From Nitrosovibrio tenuis (lineage in GTDB: Bacteria; Pseudomonadota; Gammaproteobacteria; Burkholderiales; Nitrosomonadaceae), in assembly GCF_900109785.1 (NCBI RefSeq), contig NZ_FOBH01000005.1, positions 152,365-216,364 on the forward strand: 64,000 bases of DNA. The letters run 5' to 3'. This document shows, in pieces, positions 46,534 through 56,224 of the stretch (the stretch's first letter is position 1; the number at the start of each line of letters is the position of its first letter). A program made the position numbers and the translations under genes. A model generated the notes under the pieces. The model was not told the DNA's origin and ran no database searches. It saw nothing but the letters and a program-made list of their open reading frames with translations.

Positions 46534-46917
46534 ATGAACCCTAAACCCAGGCGCATAGCAGTGCACGTTTCACAATCCAGCCCTCAGGCGTCGCACACAC
46601 TCATACCGGTTAGTCAGTGGAAGAGCGCGGCGATCGGTGTGACTGCGTATGTATTCGAAGAATCGGAAGCCACCCTGCGTCAGTGCGGCCTCATACCGGA
46701 CTGGATCAATTATCCTCACCGGCCGGGGGGCGGCATTGCTGTGCCCGCGCATCATCATTTTCCCAACTACCTGAAGCTGTTAAGGCTGGGAAGTGGACGA
46801 ATGCGTCTTGTAATTGACGTGCGTGCCGTGCTGAGAAAAGATGCTCATTTCCAGCGCTTTCTAGGGGGCTTGACGAACGATACGAACCTTTCGCTCGTGA
46901 AGGGAGAATCTGCATAA
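46534..46917 (+). CDS. Hypothetical protein
   Basis: I do not recognise this 127-residue protein. GAGGAG is well placed before the ATG, supporting expression. It is basic, with a His/Pro-rich middle (WINYPHRPGGG; VPAHHHFPNY), a hydrophobic-charged C-terminal half (LRLGSGRMRLVIDVRAVL) and no membrane or signal segment. A strong terminator follows at 47061, so it is probably transcribed alone. Confidence 0.6.
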   Translation: MNPKPRRIAVHVSQSSPQASHTLIPVSQWKSAAIGVTAYVFEESEATLRQCGLIPDWINYPHRPGGGIAVPAHHHFPNYLKLLRLGSGRMRLVIDVRAVLRKDAHFQRFLGGLTNDTNLSLVKGESA

Positions 46918-47060
46918 GAAGACGCTTTCAGCAAATCCCAAGCGCGGCGACGCATAGGCAGTGGGGAATCTTATAGACGTTGCAAAGTGCTGGACTTGGC
47001 AGAAGCGACAAGCGTGAGCAGCGAGGTAGCAGCTAAACGCGCCGAACACGACAGAATGTG

Positions 47061-47090
47061 GCCGAGCTGATATATTGCTCGGCTTTTTTT
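47061..47090 (+). terminator. Rho-independent terminator
   Basis: GCCGAGC and GCTCGGC (7 bp, perfect) enclose a nine-base loop and are followed by seven T. It ends the 46534 transcript 143 bp beyond the stop. Confidence 0.85.
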
Positions 47091-47110
47091 CAGCACAGTG
47101 GGAGAGAGTT

Positions 47111-47440
47111 TTGAAGTGTTTCACTATTGCCCTGCTTTGCGCACTGACTTTGGCGTCTTGCGCTACAGGAAAGACAGTCGCCCTACGGGAAGGTCTGACA
47201 AAAGCAGAAGTTATAAACACCATCGGCAATCCCGACGGTTTTCAACGGAGCGGGGATTATGAAGCGCTGCATTACGTTGACCGCCAGATCAATGGCTGGC
47301 TTTTGACCAATGGGCTTAATGTAGAGAAGATCGATTACTCGGTAATTCTCAAAAACGACCGTGTAGTGCAGTACGGTCAGGGGCGGATTATCGAGCGAGG
47401 TACAAACGAACCCCCGTTCGTCTTGCTACGCCAAAGATGA
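47111..47440 (+). CDS. Small lipoprotein with TTG start
   Basis: The 109-residue protein starts at TTG 47111 behind GGAGAGAG and reads KCFTIALLCALTLASC, a lipoprotein signal with lipobox LASC. The mature part (EGLTKAEVINTIGNPDGF) resembles the SmpA/OmlA-like or BamE-type fold with a helix and beta sheet, found in small outer-membrane lipoproteins. A start 12 codons earlier overlaps the terminator and is rejected. The role is unknown. Confidence 0.65.
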   Translation: MKCFTIALLCALTLASCATGKTVALREGLTKAEVINTIGNPDGFQRSGDYEALHYVDRQINGWLLTNGLNVEKIDYSVILKNDRVVQYGQGRIIERGTNEPPFVLLRQR

Positions 47441-47451
47441 CTGCGTGATCC

Positions 47452-47506
47452 TTACTTCGTGACCCTTATTTTATAACCCTTACTTTGTGACCCTACTTTG
47501 TAACCC
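47452..47506. repeat. Four imperfect 14-bp tandem repeats
   Basis: TTACTTCGTGACCC, TTATTTTATAACCC, TTACTTTGTGACCC and TACTTTGTAACCC follow each other directly after the lipoprotein gene. The function is unknown. Confidence 0.75.
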
Positions 47507-47620
47507 GTTCAAATTCGGATTGTCCAAGCGGTAAGGTTTATCTGATCTGATACCCCCGAGTCTGGGCTCATACCCTCTTCTCCTGAATAATTCCCCTGAA
47601 TAATCGCCGTCTTCTCTAAG

Positions 47621-48835
47621 TCATCTTTCAGGGTTAGGCCCGTCCCCATACAACAATTGCATAAAGCGGATATTTATCTGACGACGGGTATTATTGATTC
47701 TTAACCGCCACCGTTTCGGCAATAGGCGCTTGTACAATCTAACCTTGGATGAAACTACCCCTCCCCATATTTTATAGCGCAGCGTGATATATAAAAAATT
47801 ATCAGGGAGGTGCTCCCAAACCTGATAGCGGTTTAAAACCAATTCACTCAATCTTATTCTGGAATAGTGAGATATGACAACTTGTTCAGGATATTCGGGA
47901 TTAAACGGATATGGATACTTAACCGTTTCGCCGCTGGTGAAATACCGGCTGATCACTTTGGCCACATCGTCGCCAAAATATTTTGAATGGCCTACCCATA
48001 AATTGGGCCTCATGTCGGCCTCAAAAAAATATAATCTCTTATCGTAATCGGACCGGATAGAGCTCATATTCACAAAACCATCAGCTCCAAGCGCTCTGCC
48101 GATCAAACTAAGTTCATCAAAAACATCTTTTTCCAAACAAGCGAGTTGCGTATACCTCCTCACGGAAGTGGGGCCAAATTTGTATGTATATTTTTCTTGT
48201 GTTGAGCATGCAAAATGGATTAGTTCGCCATTTTGATAAAAAGCTTCCATGGACATCTCAACGCCCTCTATCTTCTTCTGTACCAGAACGGGATATGTCC
48301 GCAATTTGTTTAGTGGATTATCCAGGTCATCGTCATTCAGACATTCAAATATACCGAGGCCACCGGCAGACGAATCGACCTTCACAAATATCGGGTAACC
48401 TAACATTCGTGCAGAAGTTTTTAATTCATGCTCATTATTCGCGATCCGATAATCAGGAGTTGTAACTCCGTTTTTGTGAAAGACAACTGACAAACCAATT
48501 TTAGAAAAAACGTGACTAAAATTTTTATCCGAGATGACGGGAAGTAACTTTAATTTATCTTCATCGGGCAAATTTGAATTCAATATTTTTCCAAGCGTAG
48601 GATCATCGCCAATAACAATGAGGGCATATTCTTTTTTTATTCTTTCTGAAACAATTTTCAATAAAACGTCGTTTTTTTTGGCAAGAAAATAATTCCGTAC
48701 AGATTTATTTTTTGTTAAAAAGGCGTTGGTAGAAATGACGTCAACAACAAATCCCGCCCTGGTTAATAATCCGAGCACGGCCATCATCACATCGGGCCAA
48801 CCACCACCTATCAAGAGAGCCTCAAGCTTATACAT
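47621..48835 (-). CDS. ATP-grasp domain protein
   Basis: The 404-residue protein starts MYKLEALLIGGGWPDVMMAV. It has a pre-ATP-grasp N-terminal domain to about 105 and an ATP-grasp core with YPIFVKVDSSAGGLGIF (K152 and the flexible loop 155-162), the EGVEMSMEAF segment, and FFEADMRPNLW near 275 that should supply Mg ligands. A basic C-terminal tail follows (KRLLPKRWRLRINNTRRQ). Such enzymes join a carboxylate to an amine or thiol. Gene composition is far more AT-rich than its neighbours, a sign of transfer. I trimmed 18 residues to the ATG at 48835. The substrate is unknown. Confidence 0.8.
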   Translation of the reverse strand: MYKLEALLIGGGWPDVMMAVLGLLTRAGFVVDVISTNAFLTKNKSVRNYFLAKKNDVLLKIVSERIKKEYALIVIGDDPTLGKILNSNLPDEDKLKLLPVISDKNFSHVFSKIGLSVVFHKNGVTTPDYRIANNEHELKTSARMLGYPIFVKVDSSAGGLGIFECLNDDDLDNPLNKLRTYPVLVQKKIEGVEMSMEAFYQNGELIHFACSTQEKYTYKFGPTSVRRYTQLACLEKDVFDELSLIGRALGADGFVNMSSIRSDYDKRLYFFEADMRPNLWVGHSKYFGDDVAKVISRYFTSGETVKYPYPFNPEYPEQVVISHYSRIRLSELVLNRYQVWEHLPDNFLYITLRYKIWGGVVSSKVRLYKRLLPKRWRLRINNTRRQINIRFMQLLYGDGPNPER

Positions 48836-49349
48836 TATTTTTGCCCTTTCACCCGGCTTAGGAAGGATTGGAATCGGGCAGTAAACCATCTTTTCGATAC
48901 AGCCGATAGCTGTAAGACATTACAGGGCGAAGCAGTTGAATAGGCTATCTCAACCTTCATCCCTACAAGCGTGAACTCCAGGTTAGCGTTAGCAGCGGGT
49001 GGCGGGCAATCGGGAGATTGAAGAGGCTCTGCCCATTAAGTAAACTATAGTTTCACAAAAAAATGACACATCCATAACAACCTACGGGATATTATAAAAA
49101 CCCTCATGCCGTCTGGGGTAATGATGAGCCAACTCGTTCCTTATATTCGAACCGCAGAGGGCAATATCGAAAGAATTTCCTGCGCTGTCTATAATTGCCC
49201 TGATGAAGTCTGGAACCTTACGTACATGAAGAGCTTCTGACCGGGTGGCCGGAGCCCAAAGTTTTCTGGGCAAAAAAGTCAGGCGCTTGCATTGGCGTAG
49301 CACCCATCACCTCTTCTCAAAAACCGATCACGTGAGTCCCGGTGACCTG
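48836..49349. other. Gap with probable mobile-element debris
   Basis: About 510 bp before an IS3-family remnant. A 73-codon minus-strand frame (49082-49303) looks like random or decayed sequence. No gene supported. Confidence 0.4.
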
Positions 49350-50037
49350 CTATAAGTTTTTGTAGTCAGTTTTGAAAGAGTCTTCCGGTTCAAGCATTCT
49401 GATTTTGGCATCGTCTCTGACCAGCTTGAGCCGGTGTTCGATTGCCGAGCGCAGAATGCGGGCGCTCGTTGTTATAAAACTGCCCGCCCGCTTCCTGGGC
49501 CGGTGTTTGGGCAAGTTCAGCCCCAGCCGATTCCATAATCGCCATACACGGCCACTGCTTTGGCCCGTCATCACGGCAATGCGCCGATATCCAAATCGAG
49601 GATAACGACCCGATGCTTTCATTAGCTGCGCAGCAACAGCACGATCCTTGTCAGGTTGCTTGAGCCCTAACTATTAATACGACGACTTACCCCCGGCATT
49701 CGACATGCCAACCGCTGCGATAATCCCTTGCTTATCAGGATTCCAAGCGCCTCGCGTCTGGCTGCCGGGGTCACCATTTTTTTGCTGCAATTTCGTTCAG
49801 CCCTTCGATTGCTAGCATCTGCTCGGCAACAATCTTCTTCAGCTTGGCATTCTCTGATTCAAGATCTTTCAACCGGCGGGCATCCGATACTGTCATGCGC
49901 CCCAACTTGGTGCGTCAACGGAAAAACGTCTGCTCAGTAATATTATGCTTGTGGCAAACGTCGCGGATGACCACCCCATCCTCTTCACCCTCACGCAAAA
50001 TGCCAATGACTTGCTCTTCATTAAATGGCTTCTTCAT
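49350..50037 (-). mobile_element. Degenerate IS3-family insertion sequence
   Basis: Read on the minus strand, an OrfA-like frame starts at 50037 (MKKPFNEEQVIGILREGEED). It is interrupted by a TGA at 49915-49917 where the family has Trp, then continues MTVSDARRLKDLESENAKLK to a stop at 49771. OrfB follows in pieces: a stretch reading GILISKGLSQRLACRMPG and then, in another frame to 49350, YPRFGYRRIAVMTGQSSGRV and the RLWNRLGLNLPKHRPRKR block typical of IS3 transposases. Several frameshifts and loss of the catalytic DDE core show that it is dead. The ends are not clear. Confidence 0.75.
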
Positions 50038-50236
50038 ATAGCCCCCATGTCAAAATTAACATGAAGACTCACTCTGTGGGTAGCTACATGATTCTTAGCA
50101 GATCATCCTCATGTCGTTTCGATGCCTCGTTTTGTCAGGGCCGATGTTGCTATTTCGTTCGTCAACGAACAGAGAAAACTTCGGAAAAGAACAAGAATAA
50201 AAAATGTGTAATCGAAAACCACACGAGGAGAGCGAA

Positions 50237-50395
50237 ATGACTATTGGAACCATTCTTTTGATCGTGCTGATACTCGCGGCTGTGGGGGCGATTCCGGCCT
50301 GGGGTTACAGCAGCAACTGGGGTTATGGCCCCAGTGGCGGCATAGGTTTAGTGCTGCTAGTAGTGGTGATTCTGCTTCTGTTGGGCTACATATAG
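50237..50395 (+). CDS. DUF3309-type small membrane peptide
   Basis: The 52-residue peptide MTIGTILLIVLILAAVGAIP has two hydrophobic helices around a Tyr/Gly/Trp-rich loop (YSSNWGYGPSGG), the DUF3309 pattern. GAGGAG is well placed before the ATG at 50237. These peptides are frequent in beta- and alphaproteobacteria and are often stress induced; the function is unknown. Confidence 0.82.
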   Translation: MTIGTILLIVLILAAVGAIPAWGYSSNWGYGPSGGIGLVLLVVVILLLLGYI

Positions 50396-50744
50396 CTTCT
50401 GAGCCGTATGAGCGCATTGCTCACATCGAATATTGGTTCCTCAGTGCGCTTGGTGACCTAACTTTCGCGTTTAAACGTCGAAAAGCTTCGTTATTTCTCT
50501 TCCGTAAATTACTTTAACATCCACCCAAAAAACGGCCTTTACTGTATAAGCCATACTTCGGAGACAGCGCGGGGGTGCCGAGCCTGTGGTCCCATACCCC
50601 CCTTCTAACCTGGCACAGTGTCAGTGATATCGAATCGCTGTGAGAGTCTTAGAAATTCTCTGGAGTTTGACTTTATAAGGCTCTGCTCTGTTCAGCATCG
50701 CAAACTGTTGGGCACTTTGTTGGGCACTTTTTGGATTTTCCCTA
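50396..50744. other. Gap left of the tRNA
   Basis: About 350 bp with no gene. The segment TTGGGCACTTT occurs twice at 50708-50729, 13 bases apart, beside the tRNA terminator; this could be the scar of an element once integrated here, but I see no integrase or duplicated tRNA end. Confidence 0.35.
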
Positions 50745-50784
50745 AAAGAAAAGAAAAAAGGAGTTAGACTTTCATCTAACTCCT
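50745..50784 (-). terminator. Terminator of the tRNA-Arg transcript
   Basis: AGGAGTTAGA and TCTAACTCCT pair perfectly over 10 bp around a six-base loop, followed on the minus strand by TTTTTTCTTTTC. It lies 10 bp beyond the tRNA 3' end. Confidence 0.88.
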
Positions 50785-50793
50785 CTGTTTATA

Positions 50794-50870
50794 TGGCGCG
50801 CCCGGCAGGATTCGAACCCACGACCCCTTGGTTCGTAGCCAAGTACTCTATCCAACTGAGCTACGGGCGC
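50794..50870 (-). tRNA. tRNA-Arg(ACG)
   Basis: A full cloverleaf of 77 bases reads GCGCCCGTAGCTCAGTTGG at the 5' end. The acceptor GCGCCCG pairs with CGGGCGC, the anticodon stem CTTGG/CCAAG holds the loop CTACGAA with anticodon ACG, and the T arm has GGTTCGAATCC. The CCA end is encoded. ACG is read as ICG after deamination and serves CGU, CGC and CGA codons. Confidence 0.96.
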
Positions 50871-51109
50871 TAAAGCTGATCAATTGTTACTCAATTTTAA
50901 TTCGCAATTGCTACCCGTAATTATATCAGACTGGTAGCCTGGCAAGTCAAAGGAAACCGCCCTTAACAGGAATATGAACGTTCGCTTCACATGGGATATA
51001 TTTAATAACAGTTTGGGAGGAAGAGGCGACAAACTCACCGGCCGATAAGTTACAGCATTTCATGATCGAAGGTAGCTATGTACCCGCGTATTACATTGGA
51101 GTCCATGTA

Positions 51110-52132
51110 TTACATTGGTATCCGCGTATCGGGTATGAGCACCGCCGCTCCCGTCAAATTTCCACTCCTCAGATTCTCCAACGCGGTGTTAGCCTGCCTT
51201 AATGGGAAAACTTCGGTTGTCACTCTGATGGGCACTTCAGGCGCCAGCGCCAGAAACTCTTCGGCGTCCTTGCGAGTGAGATTGGCAACCGAGACCAGGC
51301 GTTTTTCCCGCCACAGAATGTCATAGGGAAATGATGGGATATCGCTCATGTGTATGCCGCCACAGACGACAATTCCACCGGGGCGAACTGCGCGCAGCGC
51401 AGCGGGCACCAGTGCGCCCACCGGGGCGAAAATAATAGCTGCATCAAGTTCTTCAGGGGGCATAGCGTCGGAATTGCCAACCCAAGCAGCGCCCATCCGA
51501 GCCGCAAAATCCTGTGCCGCTTCATCGCCCGGCCGTGTGAAGGCAAATAATTTCCGCCTTTGATGACGCAGAATCTGGGTCACGATATGCGCTGCGGCTC
51601 CAAAACCGTAAATGCCAACGCGCTCGGCATCGTCGGTCATCTTCAGCGCGCGATAGCCGATCAACCCTGCGCATAACAGCGGCGCTGCCTCGACATCGCT
51701 ATACATGTCGGGAATTCTGAAGCAATATCTCGCATCCGCCACCGTATACTGCGCGTAACCTCCATCTAGCTGATATCCGGTAAATTTTGCGTTCATGCAC
51801 AGGTTCTCATGGCCACTCAGGCAATAACTGCAGTGGCCGCAGGTCCAGCCCAGCCAAGGAATGCCAACACGTTCATCAATGGAAAAGTTGCGGACATTTG
51901 CTCCACAGGTCGCCACACGCCCGACAATTTCATGGCCCGGAATAACGGGCAATTTCGGATCTGGCAACTCGCCGTCAACCACATGCAAATCTGTGCGGCA
52001 AACAGCGCAGGCGGCGATTTTTACCAGCAGTTGATCCGGGCCCGGCTGTGGGCAAGGGACTTCGCGGCTCTGCAGGGGTTGCCCCGGTGCGTCCAGCACC
52101 ATTGCATGCATGGCGTGATCTAGTGTCGACAT
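51110..52132 (-). CDS. Zinc-dependent alcohol dehydrogenase family protein
   Basis: The 340-residue medium-chain dehydrogenase has the catalytic zinc ligands in AVCRTDLH (C45) and VIPGHEIVG (H67), the structural zinc cysteines in CGHCSYCLSGHENLC, and a nucleotide-binding fold with GIYGFGAAAHIVTQIL. The Gly-x-Gly-x-x-Ala pattern suggests NADP. Substrate is an alcohol or aldehyde, unidentified. It lies 43 bp behind galK in the same direction and could be part of that operon. A 12-bp direct repeat (GTATTACATTGG) overlaps the stop codon. Confidence 0.87.
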   Translation of the reverse strand: MSTLDHAMHAMVLDAPGQPLQSREVPCPQPGPDQLLVKIAACAVCRTDLHVVDGELPDPKLPVIPGHEIVGRVATCGANVRNFSIDERVGIPWLGWTCGHCSYCLSGHENLCMNAKFTGYQLDGGYAQYTVADARYCFRIPDMYSDVEAAPLLCAGLIGYRALKMTDDAERVGIYGFGAAAHIVTQILRHQRRKLFAFTRPGDEAAQDFAARMGAAWVGNSDAMPPEELDAAIIFAPVGALVPAALRAVRPGGIVVCGGIHMSDIPSFPYDILWREKRLVSVANLTRKDAEEFLALAPEVPIRVTTEVFPLRQANTALENLRSGNLTGAAVLIPDTRIPM

Positions 52133-52175
52133 GTCAGCAGAAAGGTAAATTGATGAGCCATGCTCAGCCGGACCC

Positions 52176-53261
52176 TCAACCGACCCATGCTCCGTCAGAC
52201 GGCGGCACGAGCATACGGCCGTTAAACCCAGCGCCGGCGTAATCGCGCAGCACTGTTCGGGCGACTGGTTGCAGTGTGTCCGGTTTACATAAGGCGACGC
52301 ATGCGCCGCCGAACCCCGCTCCAGTCAAACGCGCGCCGTATACATCGGGATGCGCCTGCAGCAGCGCCACCAGCCGGTCAAGCTCCGGTATCGAAACCTC
52401 ATAGTCGTCGCGAAGGCTCGCGTGCGAGGCATTCATCAGGGCGCCAAACTCTTTCGCGCTTGCCCAACTGGCCGCGCGCAACACACGGACATTTTCGCTG
52501 ACGACATGGCGCACTCGGCGCCTCAACGGCTCAGGCAGGGTATCCGCTTTTGAGATGTCATGAACATCGCGCAAAGAAGTTACGCCAAGGCGCAGTGCCG
52601 CCTCTTCGCATTCTGCACGCCGCTGGTTGTAGCCGCTTCCCGCAAGAGTACGCGCCACGCCCGAATCAAGCACCAGAACTGCCGAGGCCGGCGGCAACGG
52701 GACCAGCCGACGCTCCAATGTGCGTGTATCGAGAAACAGAGCACTCTTTGTCCCCGCGAGGCTGGACGCCATCTGATCCATAATGCCGCAGCGTACGCCA
52801 GCGTATTCGATTTCGGCGTGTTGCGCCAGCTGCGCGATGCGCAAGTCATCAAGTGAGCTTCCCGTCAGGGCACGCAGCGCCCGAAGCGTAGCAACTTCAA
52901 GTGCCGCGCTGGAAGACAGACCGACGCCCATGGGCACGTCTGACTCAACATAAATATCCAATGGCCCGGTCTCGATGCCGCTGGCGCGCGCTTCCATGAG
53001 GCATCCATATACATAAGCGGCGAAATGTTCCACTGGAGGCTCGGCGAGCGTAAAGTGGACCATCCTGTCGAGCTCATGGGAACATAACGCGTACTCGCCA
53101 CGGTTATTACGCCCCATACTGACGCTCGTTTTCTGTTCGATCGCGATCGGCAGCACGTAACCATCGTTGTAATCGGTGTGTTCGCCCAGAAGGTTGACAC
53201 GGCCTGGCGCTTGCGCCGTCACTTTGGGCATGCCGCCAAACACCGTCTCAAAACTGCTCAC
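52176..53261 (-). CDS. galK: Galactokinase
   Basis: Phosphorylates galactose at C1 with ATP. The 361-residue GHMP kinase has the substrate signature [15 protein letters not shown] at 20-34, the ATP loop [17 protein letters not shown] and the C-terminal [16 protein letters not shown]. It starts 72 bp after galT and is its Leloir-pathway partner. Confidence 0.95.
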   Translation of the reverse strand: MSSFETVFGGMPKVTAQAPGRVNLLGEHTDYNDGYVLPIAIEQKTSVSMGRNNRGEYALCSHELDRMVHFTLAEPPVEHFAAYVYGCLMEARASGIETGPLDIYVESDVPMGVGLSSSAALEVATLRALRALTGSSLDDLRIAQLAQHAEIEYAGVRCGIMDQMASSLAGTKSALFLDTRTLERRLVPLPPASAVLVLDSGVARTLAGSGYNQRRAECEEAALRLGVTSLRDVHDISKADTLPEPLRRRVRHVVSENVRVLRAASWASAKEFGALMNASHASLRDDYEVSIPELDRLVALLQAHPDVYGARLTGAGFGGACVALCKPDTLQPVARTVLRDYAGAGFNGRMLVPPSDGAWVG

Positions 53262-53333
53262 GAGTACCTTGAAAGGGATAAACCGTTCCGCCGTCGTCTT
53301 GCGTCCGGCCAGCCCGGTGATTGGAGGAAGCGT

Positions 53334-54419
53334 TCATTCAATGGTAACCTCCACCTGTTGCAACTCGCGCGCCTTGTCTTCAGGCAGCACGTCCATTGCA
53401 AAAAATCCCGCCGCGATCTCTGTTCCAGCAAGGTATTTAAGCCGATCACGCGTGCGATAGGGCGGATAGAACTCACAGTGCAGGTGCGATTCGGGGTGAG
53501 GCTCGCCGTCGGTAGGCGCCTGGTACCACGCCATTAAATAGGGAAAGGGGCGCTGCCACAGTCCTTCATATTTCAGCAGCACGGTTTTCAGCGCCCGCGC
53601 CAAGTCAGCTCGCTGATCCGGGTCAAGCCCTATGAAACTCTCAATGGGCTCGATCGGAGCAACCCATACTTCATAGGGGTAGCGTGCGCACACCGGGACG
53701 AAAGCGACCGCATGGGGTCCTTCGTAAATCATCCTCGCGCCTTCCGTGCGCTCCGCAGCGATAAGATCCTGCAATACACCACGGCCCTTACTTTGATGGT
53801 ACAGCCGCGCTTCATGTTGCATGCGCGCCGGAACCGGGGGCACAACCGGGTAAGCATAAATCTGGCCGTGAGGATGATGTATGGTTACGCCGACCTCGGC
53901 ACCGCGGTTCTCAAATGGCAACACGTAGGCAATTTCGTCGCGCTGTCCCAGCTTTCGAGTGCGGTCAGCCCACACCTGCAGCAGCAAATCGATGTGAGCA
54001 AGCGGAAGGGTGCCAAGCGATGCGCTCGCGTCTTTTGTGAAGACCACAACATCGCACTGGCCGAGCGCCGGGGCGCTCGGTACGATCAGTGAGGGAGGCT
54101 CCGCGCTGGATAGGCTCAAGGAGGGGAAGCGGTTATCGAATACGGCCACGTCCCAGTCTCCAGCCGGGACCTCGGTCGGGTGAAGGGGATCGATGGTCAC
54201 ACCCAATGGATTGAATTCAGGAGGCGGCAGGAAGGTGCGGCCTTGCCGATACGCTGCATAAGTGACCCACTCGCCTCGCAGCGGATGCCACCGCAGGTGG
54301 GGACTTGCGTTCAGCGGCTCGGCAAACGGGCTCGGCGCGGTAATTTGCGGGTCGATCGGCTGGTGAGAATATAGGGTGAGCTGTCGTCCATCGGGCTTGA
54401 TGAGCTCGAGTGCATACAT
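53334..54419 (-). CDS. galT: UDP-glucose-hexose-1-phosphate uridylyltransferase
   Basis: Swaps UMP between UDP-glucose and galactose-1-phosphate. The 361-residue protein begins MYALELIKPDGRQLTLYSHQ and has the active-site HHPHGQIYAYP with the uridylylated histidine H184, plus EVWVAPIEPIESF. The ATG overlaps the GH2 stop codon by one base (TGATG), so translation is coupled. A 29-codon upstream extension of the frame reads into the GH2 gene and is rejected. Confidence 0.95.
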   Translation of the reverse strand: MYALELIKPDGRQLTLYSHQPIDPQITAPSPFAEPLNASPHLRWHPLRGEWVTYAAYRQGRTFLPPPEFNPLGVTIDPLHPTEVPAGDWDVAVFDNRFPSLSLSSAEPPSLIVPSAPALGQCDVVVFTKDASASLGTLPLAHIDLLLQVWADRTRKLGQRDEIAYVLPFENRGAEVGVTIHHPHGQIYAYPVVPPVPARMQHEARLYHQSKGRGVLQDLIAAERTEGARMIYEGPHAVAFVPVCARYPYEVWVAPIEPIESFIGLDPDQRADLARALKTVLLKYEGLWQRPFPYLMAWYQAPTDGEPHPESHLHCEFYPPYRTRDRLKYLAGTEIAAGFFAMDVLPEDKARELQQVEVTIE

Positions 54420-56224
54420 CAGACGCCTCCGGGTATGTGCGTGCGTGACATATGCATCACCTTCGCAATATACTCGATGGGTATCTTGGGTGTACGATCC
54501 GCGCAAAGCAATCCGTTTGCTTCCTGGAAAGTATCCGCGAACTGGGTATAGCAGAAGCCGCTGAAGAGTGGCAGATGGATCACTGCGTGTATCAGATCGG
54601 CGAACATCCGTGCGAACTCGTCATTATCCTTGGCTACTGTATAGCCCCAGGTCTGGCGGACGCCCTCTTCCGGGCATTTGGCGAAAGCAATGCCGCCAAA
54701 TTCGGTCAGCATGATTGGCTGGCCCCGGTGCGGATAGCCATCGAGTGTAAGAAGCCGTCCACCCGGCCGCCGCCGGTCAAATAACTGTTCGGGTTGAATC
54801 TCGGCGCCGTAGCGCTGACGCAGGTGCTCGACGTTAGCCTCGTAATCGTGAATGCCGATGATATCGGTGGCGCTGCTTTCCCAGCCGTCGTTCCCGATCA
54901 CCGGCCGGGTGGCATCGAGTGTCTTGGTCAGGTGATACAGGGCTTGCACAGCATGGCGCTGCTTGCCTACGGCGGCGAGCTCGGGTACTCCCCATGATTC
55001 ATTGAAGGGGACCCAGACAATGACACAGGGATGGCTATAGTCGCGCTCGATGGCTTCCGTCCACTCGCGCACCATTCGCTTGATTGCGCTGCGCGTGAAA
55101 CGATAGGCGGACGGCATTTCTTCCCATACCATGAGTCCCAGCTTGTCCGCCCAGTAGAGATATCTCGGGTCCTCGATTTTCTGATGCTTGCGCACGCCAT
55201 TGAACCCCATCGCTTTCACAAGCTCTACATCCCGCTTTAAGGCATCGTCCCCGGGCGCTGCAAGCAACGTTTCCGGCCAGTAGCCCTGGTCAAGTACGAG
55301 CTTGAGCATGTAAGGGCGGCCGTTAAGCATGAACCGGTCGCGCAGAATATGTACCGACCGCATAGCGGTGTACGAGGTAAACTCGTCCACCACCTCTTCA
55401 CCTCGCATGAGCCGAACGGTCGCATCAATCAGTGTGGGACGCTCCGGGCTCCACAGTAGCTCGTTGCGATAGTCGTCGATACCGGGGTCGGACAGAACGA
55501 TAATGCGGTCTACTTCCCTGTCGACCACCTGATAGCGATCACGCGCGAGCAGCCTTTTGCCATGCCGCAAGGCGACATCCACAGTCAGCTCGTTGGCCGC
55601 ATCTCCGATGATCCGCGCTTCAAAACCGATAGCATAGGTTTCGACCTGGGGCGTCCAGCGGATCTTCTCAATATAGTTGTCCGGCACCCGCTCCAGCCAG
55701 ACCGTCTGCCAGATTCCCGTGGTTCGTGGGTACCAGATGGCGTGCGGCTCCAGTTGCCAGTCCTGCTTGCCGCGCGGCTTGGCCAGCTCATGCGGGTCAT
55801 CTTCCACCTGCACCGTTACCGTCTGCTTGCCCGACGGATCGAGCATGTGGGTAATATCGGCCCAGAAAGGCGTATGACCGCCCTCGTGAGTAACCGCCAG
55901 ACAGCCGTTGATCCAGACCCGCGCGCTGTAATCAACCGCACCGAAACGCAGGATTACCCGCCCGGAAATAGGCATGCAGTCAAAATCGCGCTGGTACCAG
56001 CACCATTGGTGAAAGCCGCGGTTGCCGATACCACTTGCCTTGGATTCAGGCGGAAAGGGTACCCTGATTTCCATCGGCCAGGACTTGATTTGGGCCGGCT
56101 GCGCGAACTCGCGGGCATCGTCATAGCAAAAACGCCAAGTACCGTTGAGCGAAGTCCAATTCGAGCGCTGCATCTGCGGGCGGGGATAGGCGAACTCCAA
56201 TGGACTTCTCCTTTTGAAAGGCAC
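54419..56224 (-). CDS. Glycoside hydrolase family 2 protein, beta-galactosidase-like
   Basis: The 601-residue protein has the GH2 order: a jelly-roll sugar-binding domain (LNGTWRFCYDD; WINGCLAVTHEGGHTPF), an immunoglobulin-like domain, and a TIM barrel with the acid/base E409 in VPFNESWG and the nucleophile E508 in LTEFGGIAF. No signal peptide is visible, so it acts in the cytoplasm. Position ahead of galT and galK implies release of galactose from a galactoside. Compared with LacZ it lacks the large C-terminal domains. Exact specificity (galactoside or glucuronide) is not decided by the sequence. Confidence 0.87.
   Translation of the reverse strand: MPFKRRSPLEFAYPRPQMQRSNWTSLNGTWRFCYDDAREFAQPAQIKSWPMEIRVPFPPESKASGIGNRGFHQWCWYQRDFDCMPISGRVILRFGAVDYSARVWINGCLAVTHEGGHTPFWADITHMLDPSGKQTVTVQVEDDPHELAKPRGKQDWQLEPHAIWYPRTTGIWQTVWLERVPDNYIEKIRWTPQVETYAIGFEARIIGDAANELTVDVALRHGKRLLARDRYQVVDREVDRIIVLSDPGIDDYRNELLWSPERPTLIDATVRLMRGEEVVDEFTSYTAMRSVHILRDRFMLNGRPYMLKLVLDQGYWPETLLAAPGDDALKRDVELVKAMGFNGVRKHQKIEDPRYLYWADKLGLMVWEEMPSAYRFTRSAIKRMVREWTEAIERDYSHPCVIVWVPFNESWGVPELAAVGKQRHAVQALYHLTKTLDATRPVIGNDGWESSATDIIGIHDYEANVEHLRQRYGAEIQPEQLFDRRRPGGRLLTLDGYPHRGQPIMLTEFGGIAFAKCPEEGVRQTWGYTVAKDNDEFARMFADLIHAVIHLPLFSGFCYTQFADTFQEANGLLCADRTPKIPIEYIAKVMHMSRTHIPGGV

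Noticed and set aside
49082..49303. 73-codon minus-strand frame as an integrase end
   Set aside because: No catalytic residues visible; likely part of decayed IS sequence.
50708..50731. Repeated TTGGGCACTTT beside tRNA-Arg as an att scar
   Set aside because: No integrase or duplicated tRNA end found, so att status is unsupported.
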